Shown: positions 34,669-46,640, counted from the first letter of the stretch. The stretch: DNA of 64,000 nucleotides from Limnoperna fortunei (GCA_944474755.1 OX104117.1:71276926-71340925); one strand, 5' to 3'. Numbers and translations: made by a program. The notes: a model not told the origin generated them from the letters alone.

Positions 34669-37531
34669 TTAATGGGGTGTACAAACACATTGATAGTGTT
34701 CGCATGATGGGATTTCATGATGTTTACAATTGCAGTCAGCATCATCCACGCAATGTTCACTAATAGTGTCAGCACGTCTACGAATAAAAGATCGTGTTAA
34801 ATGTAAAACATTTGCACACGTACTTTTAAATACAAAACTGTAAATTTTCAAAATATATTTTAAATATCCGAATTCGTTAATAACCAAAGTAGTCTGTGGA
34901 TTAAAAAAGAAACTATTTGTATGGAAAATGAAAAACAATATGAATAAGAAATGTTGTATTATCTGTAATAATGCAACTGACAAATATGTCTGTACTACTG
35001 ATTTTCAAATAACTCGTTGGCTGCATATCACAATAACCATCACGTGTGAACTTCGTCCAGTCAGAGCGTGATTATTGTAAATGGAAAAAGTTCATATGAG
35101 TAAACATCTTCACAATGTTACAGAAACAAACTAATAAACACTCCGGACCTTTATGTAGCCTGACATTAACCGTGATATAATTGATCTTTAAATGAAATCA
35201 ATTGCTCCAATACTATCAGACAAGTCATATGTATAGTCTTTTTTCCTGGATTTGACTTTTTTTCAGATATGACAAAGTAAATCAACGGATGTAGTATTAG
35301 ACCTACCAATTTGCTTAACGCCCAGCTAGAAATATATCATATATTGTGGAAGTCCGGATCGCACGAGAACAAACATGACTTTTTTGGTTCTTGTTAATAC
35401 ATATGTTTTTTCCATATTTTATTGTGATAATGTTTTATTTAAAGGTTTTTTTTATATATTAGGTTGGTAAAAGGTGTTATTCTTATAAAGCTCTGTCCTT
35501 GAACTATAAGTCACAAACTGTATTTAATACATCCAAAGTCGAGAGTAATATTGGTCTTATTAAGCCAGTATTACATACACTAGCACAATAAACTTTAGCT
35601 GTAACAAATATACCAGCAGATACAGTTTGTATCAATAAACATCAGATGCGCTTTTACAATTAATCAAACTGAGATTTCGGCAGATTTTGTTTGAATGTCA
35701 GAATTCAAAATCCAAATTATACAAGAACATGTGTTTTCTGAACTGATGAGGATATCGGTGTTGTTCCTAGTTTTATTTATTCAAAATTTACTGAAATATA
35801 TTCTATGCCACATAACGTAGACAAGTTACTAACAGACACGGCTACGTAATAATTAAATGTGTCTTCCGAAAACGTATTCAACGGGTGACAATTTAGTAAT
35901 TATTATTCGCTGGGAAGTACCTTAACAAAAAACTTGATATTACATTGCAGGCACACGCATAGGTGCTGGGATGTGCAGGTGGTGCGGTTGGTGTGGCATA
36001 GAGTGACACAATCGCTGTCATTTATGTACTACACTGCAGCTCAAACAGGAGAATATTATTAATATAAAACAAAACTTTGATTGGCCTTGTATTTAGAAAA
36101 TTTAGGCACGACTAAAAAATTGGAAAATGCCCCCACTACGTCATGTGTTTCAGATCATATATTAAAAATGAGTGAAAGTAAGAAACTTCTTTTAGCTGTA
36201 CAAATATGTCTATAATAAAAATATTTTACCTTCCAATTTCAAACATACAAAGACATTGATGATGATCACAATACGGAGTAGCCAGATGTTCACAGTGACA
36301 ATCAGTTGATACTAGACAGTGGTCACCTTCTGCTCTGTAAGCACGTCTGTAATTTAGTATAAAACACTAAGTAAGCTGTTACATCCCAACTATTTGTTAA
36401 GTCTCCTGTTTGTCATTACACTATATAGCAGCTACTAAACGCAAATATTTCATAGATTCCTTAGTCGCAAAAAACTTCTTAATTAGATAAACTGATAAGC
36501 AAATGTTACAAGAAAAAAGTATCGTCCGCGCCTTAAATAAGTTTTACCATAGATATCATTTCTTTGTTGATTGTGTTCTTTGACAGTTTTCACGGTGTTC
36601 GATATTTTGTTATTGCCTGCAATACTCACCTTTTAGAAGGTAAAATGTGAGAAAGCCGAAAGGTAAATAAACTCGACAACCATAGGACAGCGACAAAGTC
36701 CGTATTTAGACCAAGACAGACTACAGTCACACGACACAAAGAAGAAACCAAAAAGAAAACAAACACAAACTGAAATATAGTGACCTGATTTCATATGTAA
36801 ATGACTTTATGAAGGATTAATTGTGTAGGTAAAAACTGTTATGAAAAAATCAAAACTTACTTGTCTGTGGCAAAGGCGTTATTGATGCAAACTGAAAATG
36901 AATAAGTTCAAAAATTCGCAAAGCAAAACACACAAATCACAGTTGGAACCTGATATTAAAACATGAAATAACAACATAAACAACATAAACACACTAATAA
37001 GACGTTTTATGTTTCTGACATGTTAAGATTACAGTCATTTGCACAATATAGTTTTATAATTAACTTTGCGAATGAAAATAATGTATTATTTTAAAAATGT
37101 AATTGAAATTAAATACTTGTTTAATTAAATGGTGTTTGATGCCATTTTTAGCAATTCAGCAGCGTTAATATAGCGTCCAGGTTTGTTTTGTAAGGAAGGG
37201 AATCTAGCAACCATGCCCAAGGTAAGGCTTTTGATGTATTAGAAGCACGTTGATCAACAGTAGATTAAATACGTCTGCCCCCAGGCCTCCACCTGGGATG
37301 CATGTAAAATAAAGTTTAATACTTTTCATTTACTAACATGTTTCTGATTTAGATATTCGAAATTGTAACACGGTAATAACACATTCAGCATGGCGTACAG
37401 TCGTGAAGGGACTCATTAAATACCATGATACAAATACAAGTTTACTTGTACTATCTGAAGAGTATTTTAAACGCAAACACAACTTAATTGAATTACTTAC
37501 CAAACACAACAATTGTAATGAAGGAATTCAT
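34669..37531 (-). CDS. Gene C: small secreted peptide with two cysteine modules
   Basis: Four exons on the minus strand: 37531-37501, 36891-36861, 36346-36230 and 34777-34669 (31, 31, 117 and 109 bp; 288 bp in all). Splicing gives one frame of 95 residues plus TAA. Donors are GTAAGT, GTAAGT and GTAAAA; acceptors end TTTTCAG, ATTACAG and ATTCGTAG. Intron phases are 1, 2 and 2. MNSFITIVVFVCINNAFA is a clear signal peptide, followed by basic pairs (TDKR). The third and fourth exons carry the same module: C-x5-C-x-C-x8-C-x4-C-x-C (HCLVSTDCHC...CDHHQCLC and HCVDDADCNC...CEHYQCVC), joined across an RR pair. Each module begins R-A after the exon boundary, so they look like an exon duplication. The family is not recognised; a secreted defence or signalling peptide is a guess. 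Confidence 0.8.
35951..36006 (+). CDS. Possible terminal exon of another cysteine-rich peptide
   Basis: After a good acceptor (ATTACATTGCAG) one frame reads TRIGAGMCRWCGWCGIE then TGA, with three closely spaced cysteines. It lies on the plus strand inside an intron of gene C. I could not find matching upstream exons with confidence; a weak signal-like frame starts near 35376. It could be chance. Confidence 0.2.
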
Positions 37532-39419
37532 GTTATCAATGCTAGTGTACGAAGAAGTCCTCGTGGTTTTAATGACTGTACCTCACTAAATTACCCAATT
37601 CAAACGTTTTGACAAGACAATCGTAGTCGTGTCAGTTTAAATTTGAGATAGATAAGTATACAATCGTGATTCAAACGGCATGTATAAGATAGAGTATGTA
37701 AGTAATAACCAGCGACTAAATGTCAATCTGTGGTAACGTTTTGAATGAATATGCTTTTTTTACTAATGGTTTTTGTGTTATTTGTATTATTCAGCAACCT
37801 CTTAGTGCTCCATATAATACCAAGAACCCGAATTTGATTCTCTTGACATTAGCGTTTCAAACACTCAATATTGGTTTGTTGTTTGTTTTAAATAATTTAT
37901 AATAATAGCATAATCTTTAGTGTATCCTTGAATTACTTAGTTTAAGAATCATCCACTAAACACAGAAAGATTAGACAAGGAATAGTCATTTGGGTTATTA
38001 ATTATCCTGTTTAATAACATTAGTTCTTATCAACATTTTGGATGGAAGAGACGTTTCGTTATACGTTGTCAAATTTGTCGGACATCCACCATGAGAGTGG
38101 TAAATGTATACATATAGTTACCTGAAGCTATTTATGGAGACTTACATTTAATTTGCCAATGAATTTTCGTTATAGAAATTTTTTACCTTTGATCTCGGAG
38201 CTTATTTCCGAGGGATTGAGCACTGAAATTTCGAAGTGTACAGGGAAGAGAATAGAAAAACTCAAATAATTTATTTCATAAATTCTTTTCAATGAATTTG
38301 CTGAATTGCTGTAATATTGTCAAGAAACTTATATATGTGATGGAAAACATAGGGTTCTGAGTAAATTTTTTTATGTTGGAAAACACCTCGTCAACAACCT
38401 GGATATTTTTTCCATAACTACTATGATAGTATATAAGCTTTTCTTCAATATCTTACGTGTAACGGAATTTAATTTTGTTTAAGAATCCTTTTCATCTTCG
38501 TCGAATTACTGATATACATGATTGTGAATTTCATTTCATTTCAGTTTTTAAACCTCTAGGGCTTGTACCTGTGATAGATTTGCAACGGGCGATTAATACG
38601 AAAATCGAAATATGTTTTATTTAAGGAAATAATCTCTGAACAGATTATACGATATAACATGGTTTTGGTCTGCAATTTTATTGCAATTTTAGCAAATGAC
38701 ATCATACAGCTTTTAAATTTTCACATTTCGAAGTAAAATAATGGTACAATGCAATATGGATGAGGAATAATGCCACATGCATTTTCGGTTAATTTTAATA
38801 TAACGTGCAATATTAAACAAAACAATCTTTTTTTTAGATGGCCAGATATACCAATGAATTATTCATGAACACGTACTATGTAATCCAAACTGAAAGCTGG
38901 AAGATACCATATAACATGTCACAATGTTTTATCCTTTACTCATGGAAGGCAAAAAATATCCAAAGTCTTTGACTTACAATTTTTTTTCCGTTTTTGTACT
39001 AATTGTGTGCCAGTACGTTTAAGACCTAACCTATAGTTTTCCGATCAAGTCGAACTTGGGACTATGTAAGCAACTTTAATGAAAAGATTTGCCAGTTGTC
39101 TTCCCTACACATTGACGGTATGATGCATGTGAAAACTCACTCTAAACAAACAAACAAGACACCAATCAGCAACTTGCTATGAATCGAATTTATACGTCCC
39201 GAGCTTTATTAACAAAGGACTTACATTTCACTTTCATTAATTTTTTTAAAAATTTATTATCAGCCTAATAGATTTAAACGGCTGCATATCGTCTTTGTTG
39301 ACTGATTTTATTCCATCAATGAGAACTATTTACTACTAGCGTCTGATATTTGGATTCTTTAGCAATAACGATTGTTGCTGGGGGTATAAAGGATAAATGG
39401 GTTATATAACTGTAGAAGG

Positions 39420-39535
39420 AGGTTAAAACCGGCACTGCATCTTCTTCCCATGAGAAACAAAATAGCGTCTTGATATAGCTAAACAATTGCTGATGGTGGC
39501 GTCAGATCTTATTCAATCAAACAAACCATTATGTT
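39420..39535 (+). repeat. SINE 3' part
   Basis: GCGTCTTGATATAGCTAAAC and 'tgctgatggtggcgtc' then 'caatcaaacaaacc' parallel 43830-43890 ('gacgcctcgatatagctgaa', 'ctgagggtggtgtta', 'ttcaaacaaacc'). Confidence 0.5.
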
Positions 39536-40034
39536 ACTGTATTCCAGATGAAAGACAGGGATTGTGCATCGGCATGTAGGTCAATGTTTTCATGATAGAA
39601 ACCAAAGCTTTGCAAATTAGTGCTGACATTTTGTCATCAAATTCACATGTAATATAGGTAATAAGTGAAGACAGAAAGTCTGTATGTTTAATTTTCTTCA
39701 TCGCTTTACGGTTTTAAAGTTTATACAATAAACGAGTCCAAAACCAATTTTAGCAATTAGGCAGATTGACGTTGTACTAATTCAAATTAAAGTGGCTGTG
39801 TGTGTACACGAGCTACAGCATGTTTACGTTGTCGACTTCGCGGCTGTCACGGCATCGGACTCCAACAGCTTATGCGTACCAATATTCCTGGCTGTCGCTG
39901 TGTCAGTCTGAAATCGGATACTTAGATGAAAAGATAAATAAATACCATATTGCTACGGGTAGCAATCATTTCAATTAATCTCGTGTGACTGGCATGGCAA
40001 AAAATCTAAACCCTCCTATTGAATGATTAATTGG

Positions 40035-40232
40035 TTGCTCGACGTCCGGCACGCAGTATTTCAATGATTGCTCGACGTCCGGCACACAGTATTTCAATGA
40101 TTGCTCGACGTCCGGCACACAGTATTTCAATGATTGCTCGACGTCCGGCACACAATATTTCAATGATTGCTCGACGTCCGGCACACAGTATTTCAATGAT
40201 TGCTCGACGTCCGGCAAGCAGTATTTCAACAG
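40035..40232. repeat. 33 bp minisatellite, six units
   Basis: TTGCTCGACGTCCGGCACAC plus AGTATTTCAATGA begins at 40035, 40068, 40101, 40134, 40167 and 40200, exactly 33 bp apart, nearly identical. Because the period divides by three, both strands stay open (ARRPAHSISMI repeated on plus, CVPDVEQSLKY on minus), which creates misleading ORFs. The unit resembles the SINE tail at about 46360 (TTTACGTCCAGCGAGCAGTA), so it probably arose by amplification of a SINE end. Confidence 0.9.
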
Positions 40233-40980
40233 TGCTCCGGACAAGATCATGCTATTCATCAAGATATAAACGTGGAAAATCTGGAACCATACGACGCATC
40301 TGATAACTGTCACTTGAAATGTGGTTAGGGTCTTAAAATGTACACTTGTACATGTATATATATACTTTAGGATATTTTTCCTTACGTAGTTCACGAAAAG
40401 CAAAATTAATTCACGTTTTCTTATCGTGTTCCAAATATGCGCTGGTAAAAATATAACTAGACTATAATTGCTCACCTGTAAGCCAAGCGACACATTAGAT
40501 CTTGCTGTTATAAATGAAATCCCCCTTACTGCAATTTACTGAAATCAAGTTTCATCAAATCCAAAAAATCTGTTTCAGACATAAAAAGTGCGTACAACCC
40601 GAATAATAATACAACAATATTAGCATAAATAAAGTTCAATTATCCTCGCGTTTTATGGTATTTATCTACACAGGTTGAACGACGGGGATAAAGTTGCGTC
40701 GTCATTGGGTTCGGCGAGAATGTTTCATATTGGAGCTCGCCCTCACCAAAATATTCTTTATATTTAGGACAAAAGCACAATGTATGCTGTATGAACTGGA
40801 AATTGGTGCTTTGTCAGCTATTATTTAAATATCGAAGTTTTATTAGTCTTAATTTTTAGTTTCTATTAATAGGTCTTTCTGATCCGAGTCCACTTTTCGT
40901 TAATTACTGTATGAAGCATATCCTTTCTCAAGAAATTCTCAGAGATTCTACAATCCGTCATTCTTAGAAAATAAAAAGCG

Positions 40981-41095
40981 GCCTCGATTGACGAGTGGTT
41001 TAGTTAGTTAGTCATCTACTCCTGATAAAACGGCCTGTCATTGCTAAGGTTGCGGGCAGTGTGTTCTCGACTTTAACTTTAATTGTCAACATTGC
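40981..41095 (+). repeat. Diverged tRNA-SINE head
   Basis: GGCCTCGATTGACGAGTGGT followed by 'ttagttagttagtc' and later 'ctaaggttgcgggcagtg' follows the A box to B box order of the SINE at 43641, in decayed form. Confidence 0.4.
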
Positions 41096-41651
41096 CAAGG
41101 TCATATGTTTTTAACGAGTAATTCTTGATACCTACCACAACAAAAACCGACGCCATGATATAGCTGATACTTTGTTAAAAATGCCTCAAACAAATAATAA
41201 AAACCCCTTGCGGTTTCCACACTGCAGATTACAACTAGTAGAAATATTATTCGCCTTCTGTTTTTTGTTTGGTTCGTGTCTTGTGTCGCCTTTGTGTGTG
41301 TGTTTTTTTAATTTTTGATATAACTTCTGGCTTTAAATGGTAGGTCGGGTTTTGGCTTTTTTTACAGTAACTGCTTACTTTTGCAAAACAACAGTAAGGT
41401 ATGTTTCTGTGTATGCTATCGACGGTTGTTTTATTCTGCGGTTCTCTTTCCTATTGATGTAAGACTCTAAGTTTTACAGCATGATATCTCTTTCTTTCTT
41501 TGAGGGATAGAATTCAATATTTTGTTTGGGCGTAGGCATTTCAGAATAACTAATTTACATGAATGACTTTGTGTTACCTGTGTTTATATGTTTATAGTTT
41601 AAAGAAACACGATTAAAATAACTATTGATTTGGGTCATAAGAACTTTTTAT

Positions 41652-43544
41652 TTATTGTTGTCTTTTCAGCAACTTCTCAAGTAATCCTCCTGAAGCAGAA
41701 AAAATAACACAATATCGATGGCTTATCAAATATATAAATTGTAGTCATCTTTGGATAAATTGATAAAAAATACACACAATGGAACACTTCATTTTTAGGA
41801 ACGTTATAGAATAAGCAATGTTATACCATGATGGAAAGCAACAAAGACTTGATGACGAAAATAGCTTGATTTCTTGCGTTGTTAAATATTTGAATAGTAT
41901 GAAAGAGATACGTCATTATAAGCACAATTGAAAAAGTTCAACTGGAACATTACACTTTTGTACAGATGCTTATAAAGGATCTCAGTTAGTTTTAGAAACC
42001 AACAAGGCAATGGTTAGACATATCAGAATCGAAATAGATTATTGTAATTGGTCTCCGTGTGATTAAGAAAATGGTGAGACCTTCTTCTTCTTGGTGGTTT
42101 TTAACGTCCTACACTGATAAATTAATACCCTCGGTCGGACGTATTGTTAGTTGGTAGCAGTCCATGTACTCCACCATGGTGGTTTTGTCGAAGCCCGGCC
42201 TTCGGGATACCTGGAGAAAAAGAACTCGGCAGCATATGTCCTTCCAGCGGCCGGGGGTGCTCTGATGTTATGTTGGCCTACTCCAGTACCCCACATGGGT
42301 AGGAGCGTTTTAACACTCTGACCTATCGTCGAGGTCTTACATCTGCAGAATGATGGTGAGACCTTATATTTGTCTTCATTTTATACCTCGCTCCTCTCTA
42401 TCTTGCTCCAACCACCTCCCCGCTGCGCGCAAAACAGGAGGGAGCGAGAAAACAAAGAGAGGAGCAATATCGCAGACAGAGGTAGCAAGATAGCTAGGTA
42501 TAAAATGTTGACAAATATAAGGTCTTACCATGTTCTAATTCACATAAAGACCAATTACAATAATCGATTTCTTAAATTACAAATTTAACAAAAACTTTAT
42601 GAAACAATCTGCTAATGACTTGAGCAAACAAAAAGAACAATATTTACTAGATAAATATATAATACAATTCGGTATCATTTTTGTACTCTATGTTTTTTTT
42701 CGTTGTGTTTAAAATTTGACTCACCTCTTTTTACGCAAACATCTGAAATGAAACATTTATAAAAACAAGTGTAACAATAAGTTTTCTTTTTGTGGTCAAC
42801 GATCAATAAATAGTATTGTTTTTGCAATACACATCGATAGATCATTAGAATATTTTTGATATATGCATACGAATGAAAATCGGACGTAGTGTCCTGTGGA
42901 ATCTAGGCAAACACTGACCGTCCTCTGATTGATTTGATGTTACCTTTATACATGTTTAAAGGAGACATGATATCAGAATAACAAAACAAATGTTAGGAGT
43001 ATACTTACAATACGATCCAGCAGTCCAATGACAGCTGCTACCTAGTGTAATGTAGAAAAAAAATCGGTTATGTAAAACACACAAAGAAAATCCTTTTACT
43101 AACTTGGAGTACAAGTATTAATTATCAGTGGGCGTTCATGTCACAATACGGATTTTTATATCTTTCTTTTTTCTATCAGTTTACTTTTAACAATTATCGC
43201 GCCTACTTATTACAAGAATAGCGCCATTACTGACTTTCGATACTTAAATTCTTCAAATATAAGAAAACCACAATTTTTGAATACGACTTTATACTGCAAG
43301 ATATAATGAGTGAGAGTTAAAAAATCGCTTTATGTCAGCTCCAGTTGTGTATTTTCAATGTTTAACAAGCGGGTAAACCGACAATTAAGTAAAGACAACC
43401 AATCAAATACAGAATTAGTAAAATATAATGAAATAATTCTAGGATACAAAAGGGTACACGATGACAAATAATAACGACTAACAGTTAACTAACGTATACA
43501 ATACTGACCAGAGTGGATGCTGCTGCATGGAACTGTTGGCGGGT
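41652..43544 (-). CDS. Gene B: 3' part of a micro-exon peptide gene, paralogue of gene A
   Basis: Four minus-strand exons of 36, 33, 18 and 38 bp: 43544-43509, 43041-43009, 42742-42725 and 41689-41652. All introns are phase 1 and the joined frame ends in TAA. It reads PPTVPCSSIHS, then GSSCHWTAGSY, then YVCVKR, then GGLLEKLLKRQQ. Donors are GTCAGT, GTAAGT and GTGAGT; acceptors are TTTCAAAG, ACACTAG, ATTTCAG and GCTTCAG. Piece by piece it parallels gene A (VPC, SC...S-Y, a cysteine, KR, then LLxKLLxR). The intron between 42725 and 41689 contains a foldback element. Exons for the signal peptide were not found, so B may be truncated, may have distant 5' exons, or may be an alternative 3' end of gene A. 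Confidence 0.6.
42033..42570. mobile_element. Foldback (palindromic) element split by a SINE-like insertion
   Basis: Ignoring 42084-42352, the two halves pair: GATTATTGTAATTGGTCT at the left against its complement near 42550-42565, then 'ggtgagaccttatatttgtc', 'attttatacct' and 'cgctcctctct' with matching right-arm complements. The centre holds AGGAGGGAGCGAG and CCGCTGCGCGC. The frame at 42370-42588 is a by-product. Confidence 0.75.
42084..42352. mobile_element. SINE-like insertion with 13 bp target duplication
   Basis: ATGGTGAGACCTT occurs at 42071-42083 and again at 42353-42365, flanking a 269 bp insert. The insert contains TTTTTAACGTCCTACACTGA and TACTCCACCATGGTGG. The long target duplication fits LINE-driven retrotransposition. 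It splits the foldback element at 42033-42570, so it is the younger of the two. Confidence 0.75.
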
Positions 43545-43636
43545 CTTTGAAAAACAAGAAGAAAATTTAATGGTTTCTGATGGCTTATGTAAACTTATAG
43601 CCATACACACATTTAATTACTTTCAAATGCATGCAG

Positions 43637-43890
43637 TTACCTCAGTGGCGGAGGGGTTAAGGTAGTTTGTCATGAGCCTGTCAGCACTGATGTTGTGGGT
43701 TCGAGTTTCTCTGCTTGCAGTGTATCCTCAAATCCAATCTAAATTGACAAGGATTGCCAGTTTTCCTACTGTTAGCCGGATTTTTTCTTCCTGAATTTCA
43801 GCTTCCTGTCTCAATAAAAACTGGACGCCTCGATATAGCTGAAAAAATAGCTGAGGGTGGTGTTAAACAACATTCAAACAAACCAAATAC
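43637..43890 (+). repeat. tRNA-derived SINE, near full length
   Basis: A box region CAGTGGCGGAGGGGTTAA (43643-43660) and B box GGTTCGAGT (43698-43706) in tRNA-like spacing, then 'gacaaggattgccagttttc' and a tail with 'gacgcctcgatatagctg' and 'gtgttaaacaacattcaaac'. Confidence 0.75.
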
Positions 43891-44186
43891 ATGAGTATAT
43901 CAATGTGGAGAAAAACCATCCCTTCGTATACGAAGCGCCTGCAGAGACAAGATGTACACTGGCTGGTAGTGTTCTACGTGTTATCCAGTTTTGTTGGGAG
44001 AGTCATATTTATATGACCTTGACGTAAATTATTGGTACATATGTTATTAAGCATTTCTGTAAACTGTTAAGATGATAACAAAATGGAATTTCTAGTTTTA
44101 GTCACAGGTGAAAAAGGGAGTCTGTCTATCGACATGATGCCACATCTTAATTGTCTACAAACCCCTAAGAAAATATAATAGTTAAA

Positions 44187-45414
44187 ATGATGTACATGAA
44201 GTTTGTTTCTTGTTGTATTTCAATATCTGTAACCATAGCAGCGGCATCGAAATACTGACCGAGAGCTTTTTCCCGCTGATTTGTTATATGATAACGTGTT
44301 TTCTTCCTGAATATTGAGGAAATATTGCTCGTTGGGCGTTAGCAAGCATTAAATCAATCAATCGATTGAAATATTAACTTGCTGCCATGAATATTTTATA
44401 TACTTTTTTTAACGAAATCAAAGACTATGAAAAAATTATTTCCCCATATACAATGTAATTCTATAATATACACACTAGTTTTATTTCTGCCATATGGAGA
44501 AATCGTTTACCCTGCGCCTGTATAAATAGTAAAGGCACTTCTAGTGGAATAAATAAAAAAATATAAGTGTTTAACATATAAAGGTTACACTTTTTTTCGC
44601 CGCAAATAAACGCCAAATGGATATTTTAGAAGATATATTTTTCTATATATATGTAATATTCAAAGTAACTTACAGTTACCGTAAGTAAATGTATTTTACA
44701 CTTGTTGCAATAATCTTTATTCATTTTAGAATTAAATATAATTTCAAAAGGTTTTGTTTAAGTAACCATTTATCTTTTAATATTCCCACATACACTTTTA
44801 CAAGTAGCTCTAAAAATGAAAAAGCTGTCTAGTACAATGTAGAAATGAAATATTAAAAAATAATTTCATATCGTTATAGCAACCTACAGATGCGTGCTGG
44901 AAAATTGATGGCTGGCCTTATCGTCAATAGACCTGCTCTGTTCGCAATAAACAAAATTGCCAATAATATTCGAGAAGAAACCGAGAAGGCAATAAAAAAG
45001 CTTGGAAAGTTTGGTGAAAAAGTTGGATCCCATGTCGGTCGATTCTTCCAAAACTTTGGTGGAAGTGTAAAAAACATCGGAAAAGAAATAGGAAATGTTG
45101 GGGGAAAGTTTGGGAAAGGTGTTGTAAACATAGGAAATAAAATTAAAGAAGGATTTGTTGATGCCGGAAAATGTGACGGAAAGTTTTTCAGAAGTTAGTA
45201 TAATCTATAAAAATTGCCAATGGTATGGTCATATATACTTATACTTTTTTCTACGTATTTTTGATACATACTGTATAATGAAAATGTGTCTTTTTAGATA
45301 TTTTTCGTAAACGTTCTACGCGACATATTGTTCATAAGAGATGTTCAGGAATCTGCCCGCATTGTGACCTTTTAGATACACAGAAATATACACAAGACAA
45401 AATAATCGAAAACC
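44187..45414 (+). CDS. Gene D: precursor with 11-residue amphipathic repeats and a cysteine-rich end (partial)
   Basis: Well supported exons are 44890-45193 and 45298-45414. The first follows acceptor CAACCTACAG; its donor is AGAA/GTTAGT. The second follows TCTTTTTAG and ends AACC/GTAAGT, so the gene continues downstream but I could not place the next exon. A candidate first exon at 44187-44228 (MMYMKFVSCCISIS, then GTAACC) joins in phase 0 but is weakly supported. The 44890 exon encodes five consecutive 11-residue units: FGEKVGSHVGR, FFQNFGGSVKN, IGKEIGNVGGK, FGKGVVNIGNK, IKEGFVDAGKC. Such repeats form amphipathic 11/3 helices in lipid-binding proteins. The next exon has a furin-like RKRS site and RCSGICPHCDLL. 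The layout suggests a processed secreted precursor, perhaps membrane-active; that is inference. It lies between genes A and B on the opposite strand. Confidence 0.6.
44255..44370 (+). repeat. SINE 3' end fragment
   Basis: TTCTTCCTGAATATTGAGGA and AATATTGCTCGTTGGGCGTT are the SINE tail also seen at 24570-24620 and, inverted, near 46360. It lies in the proposed first intron of gene D. Confidence 0.55.
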
Positions 45415-45889
45415 GTAAGTATATTTAAATATAATATTATGTAAATTTAAGCTATTTAAAGCCAAACCAATCAATAACACAAAAGATGTGTACGAAGTAT
45501 TATAAAACGATAAATATGTATTTCACTACTCGTCTTTGTGTAATTACTCAAAATTGAGCTATTATGCTGAGGTAATAACACACAATTTATATTTTCGTTA
45601 TTTGAGCTTTTTGGAATGGTACACTGTAGTCACATTTGTTGGACGAGCTATCCGACACATTTTTGGTAAAGTATCATCATCTATGTTTGTTTCATATTGG
45701 ACCACAAGTATGGATAAGGAGAAGAACACAACTGGCTGCCAATACGATAAGTCTTCACAATAACTTCTGTTAAATTTTGCTCCGTGTTTGGTTTGATTTA
45801 TTCTGTAAATATGATTTGACGCCACATTTAGCAATTGGTCAGCTATTTCATGGCGGTGAAAACCAATCACCTTCGGTAGGAAAATTTTC

Positions 45890-46022
45890 AATGCTTTTTA
45901 CGTTTTTATTCAAACACACCCTGTCCACAGTGAAACTCGAATCATTAACCTCAGTGTTGACAAGTACGTGATACATAGTAAGCGACTAATTATTTTGACC
46001 ATTCAGCCACACTGAGGCTCCT
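45890..46022 (-). repeat. tRNA-derived SINE head, minus strand
   Basis: On the minus strand CCTCAGTGTGGCTGAATGGT (A box, about 45998-46017) and GATTCGAGTTT (B box, near 45932) match the order in 43637-43890. Confidence 0.6.
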
Positions 46023-46334
46023 AATCCATATAAGCTACCGTTCATAGCATTTTGTAGATGAGTAGTAGATGGAATTTACAACCGATTTTATTTGTTTTGT
46101 GGTTTTTTTCACCCTAGTGTGCAAATTTATTGACAGTTTGTTTATTTTAGTTTTGCTTAAATCTCGTTTGTTTGTATCTGAATCAGTATCATTATTCGTT
46201 GGAATTTTCAATAACTCGCGTTTGTCTTAAATGTACGTCAGGTTGTACAACAACATATAAGCTTTAAAAATAGTATAGTATAAATAAATGTATTAATAAA
46301 GTGGAGTCTTTAAATTACGTAAAGCGATAGAATG

Positions 46335-46640
46335 ATTTATTTATTAATTGATTGGATGTTTGCTTTACGTCCAGCGAGCAGTATTTCAGCTATATTCGAG
46401 AACAAGTTAAAAAACAATAAGCAAAAATGCCACTAAAAAGTATGGAATATTGTGCAGGGCTGTAGAATTTAGACACTTGTAGCAGTTACAATGAATCTAT
46501 TCTTTTTCCAAATCTACAAAGAACTTAATAGTGCAAGGAACGCGACACTCTCCAAACACGTCACCCCTTACGGTCCGATGCCAGGCTTTCCGTATTAGGA
46601 CCCGACAACTACCACTTGGAACCTTCCAAGTTTGGTCCCA
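46335..46640 (-). repeat. SINE-like repeat, minus strand
   Basis: Minus-strand copy: 46335-46400 is the tail (complement of TTGCTTTACGTCCAGCGAGC), and 46525-46565 is the complement of ACGTGTTTGGAGAGTGTCGC. This is the same family as 24265-24645. Confidence 0.55.

Noticed and set aside
39820..39978. 53-codon plus-strand frame (MFTLSTSRLSRH...)
   Set aside because: It is locally richer in GC but has no domain, signal peptide or splice context, and it lies between SINE-like pieces.
40031..40303. Open frames with 11-residue repeats on both strands over the 33 bp minisatellite
   Set aside because: The period is divisible by three, so any open unit stays open; there is no start context, signal or splice evidence, and the unit derives from a SINE tail.
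45536..45971. Overlapping frames on both strands downstream of gene D
   Set aside because: They run into a minus-strand SINE and do not join gene D in phase; they are probably repeat-derived.
46143..46222. Possible last exon of gene D after TTTATTTTAG
   Set aside because: It joins in phase and ends in a stop, but the encoded residues show no feature and several equally weak acceptors exist nearby.
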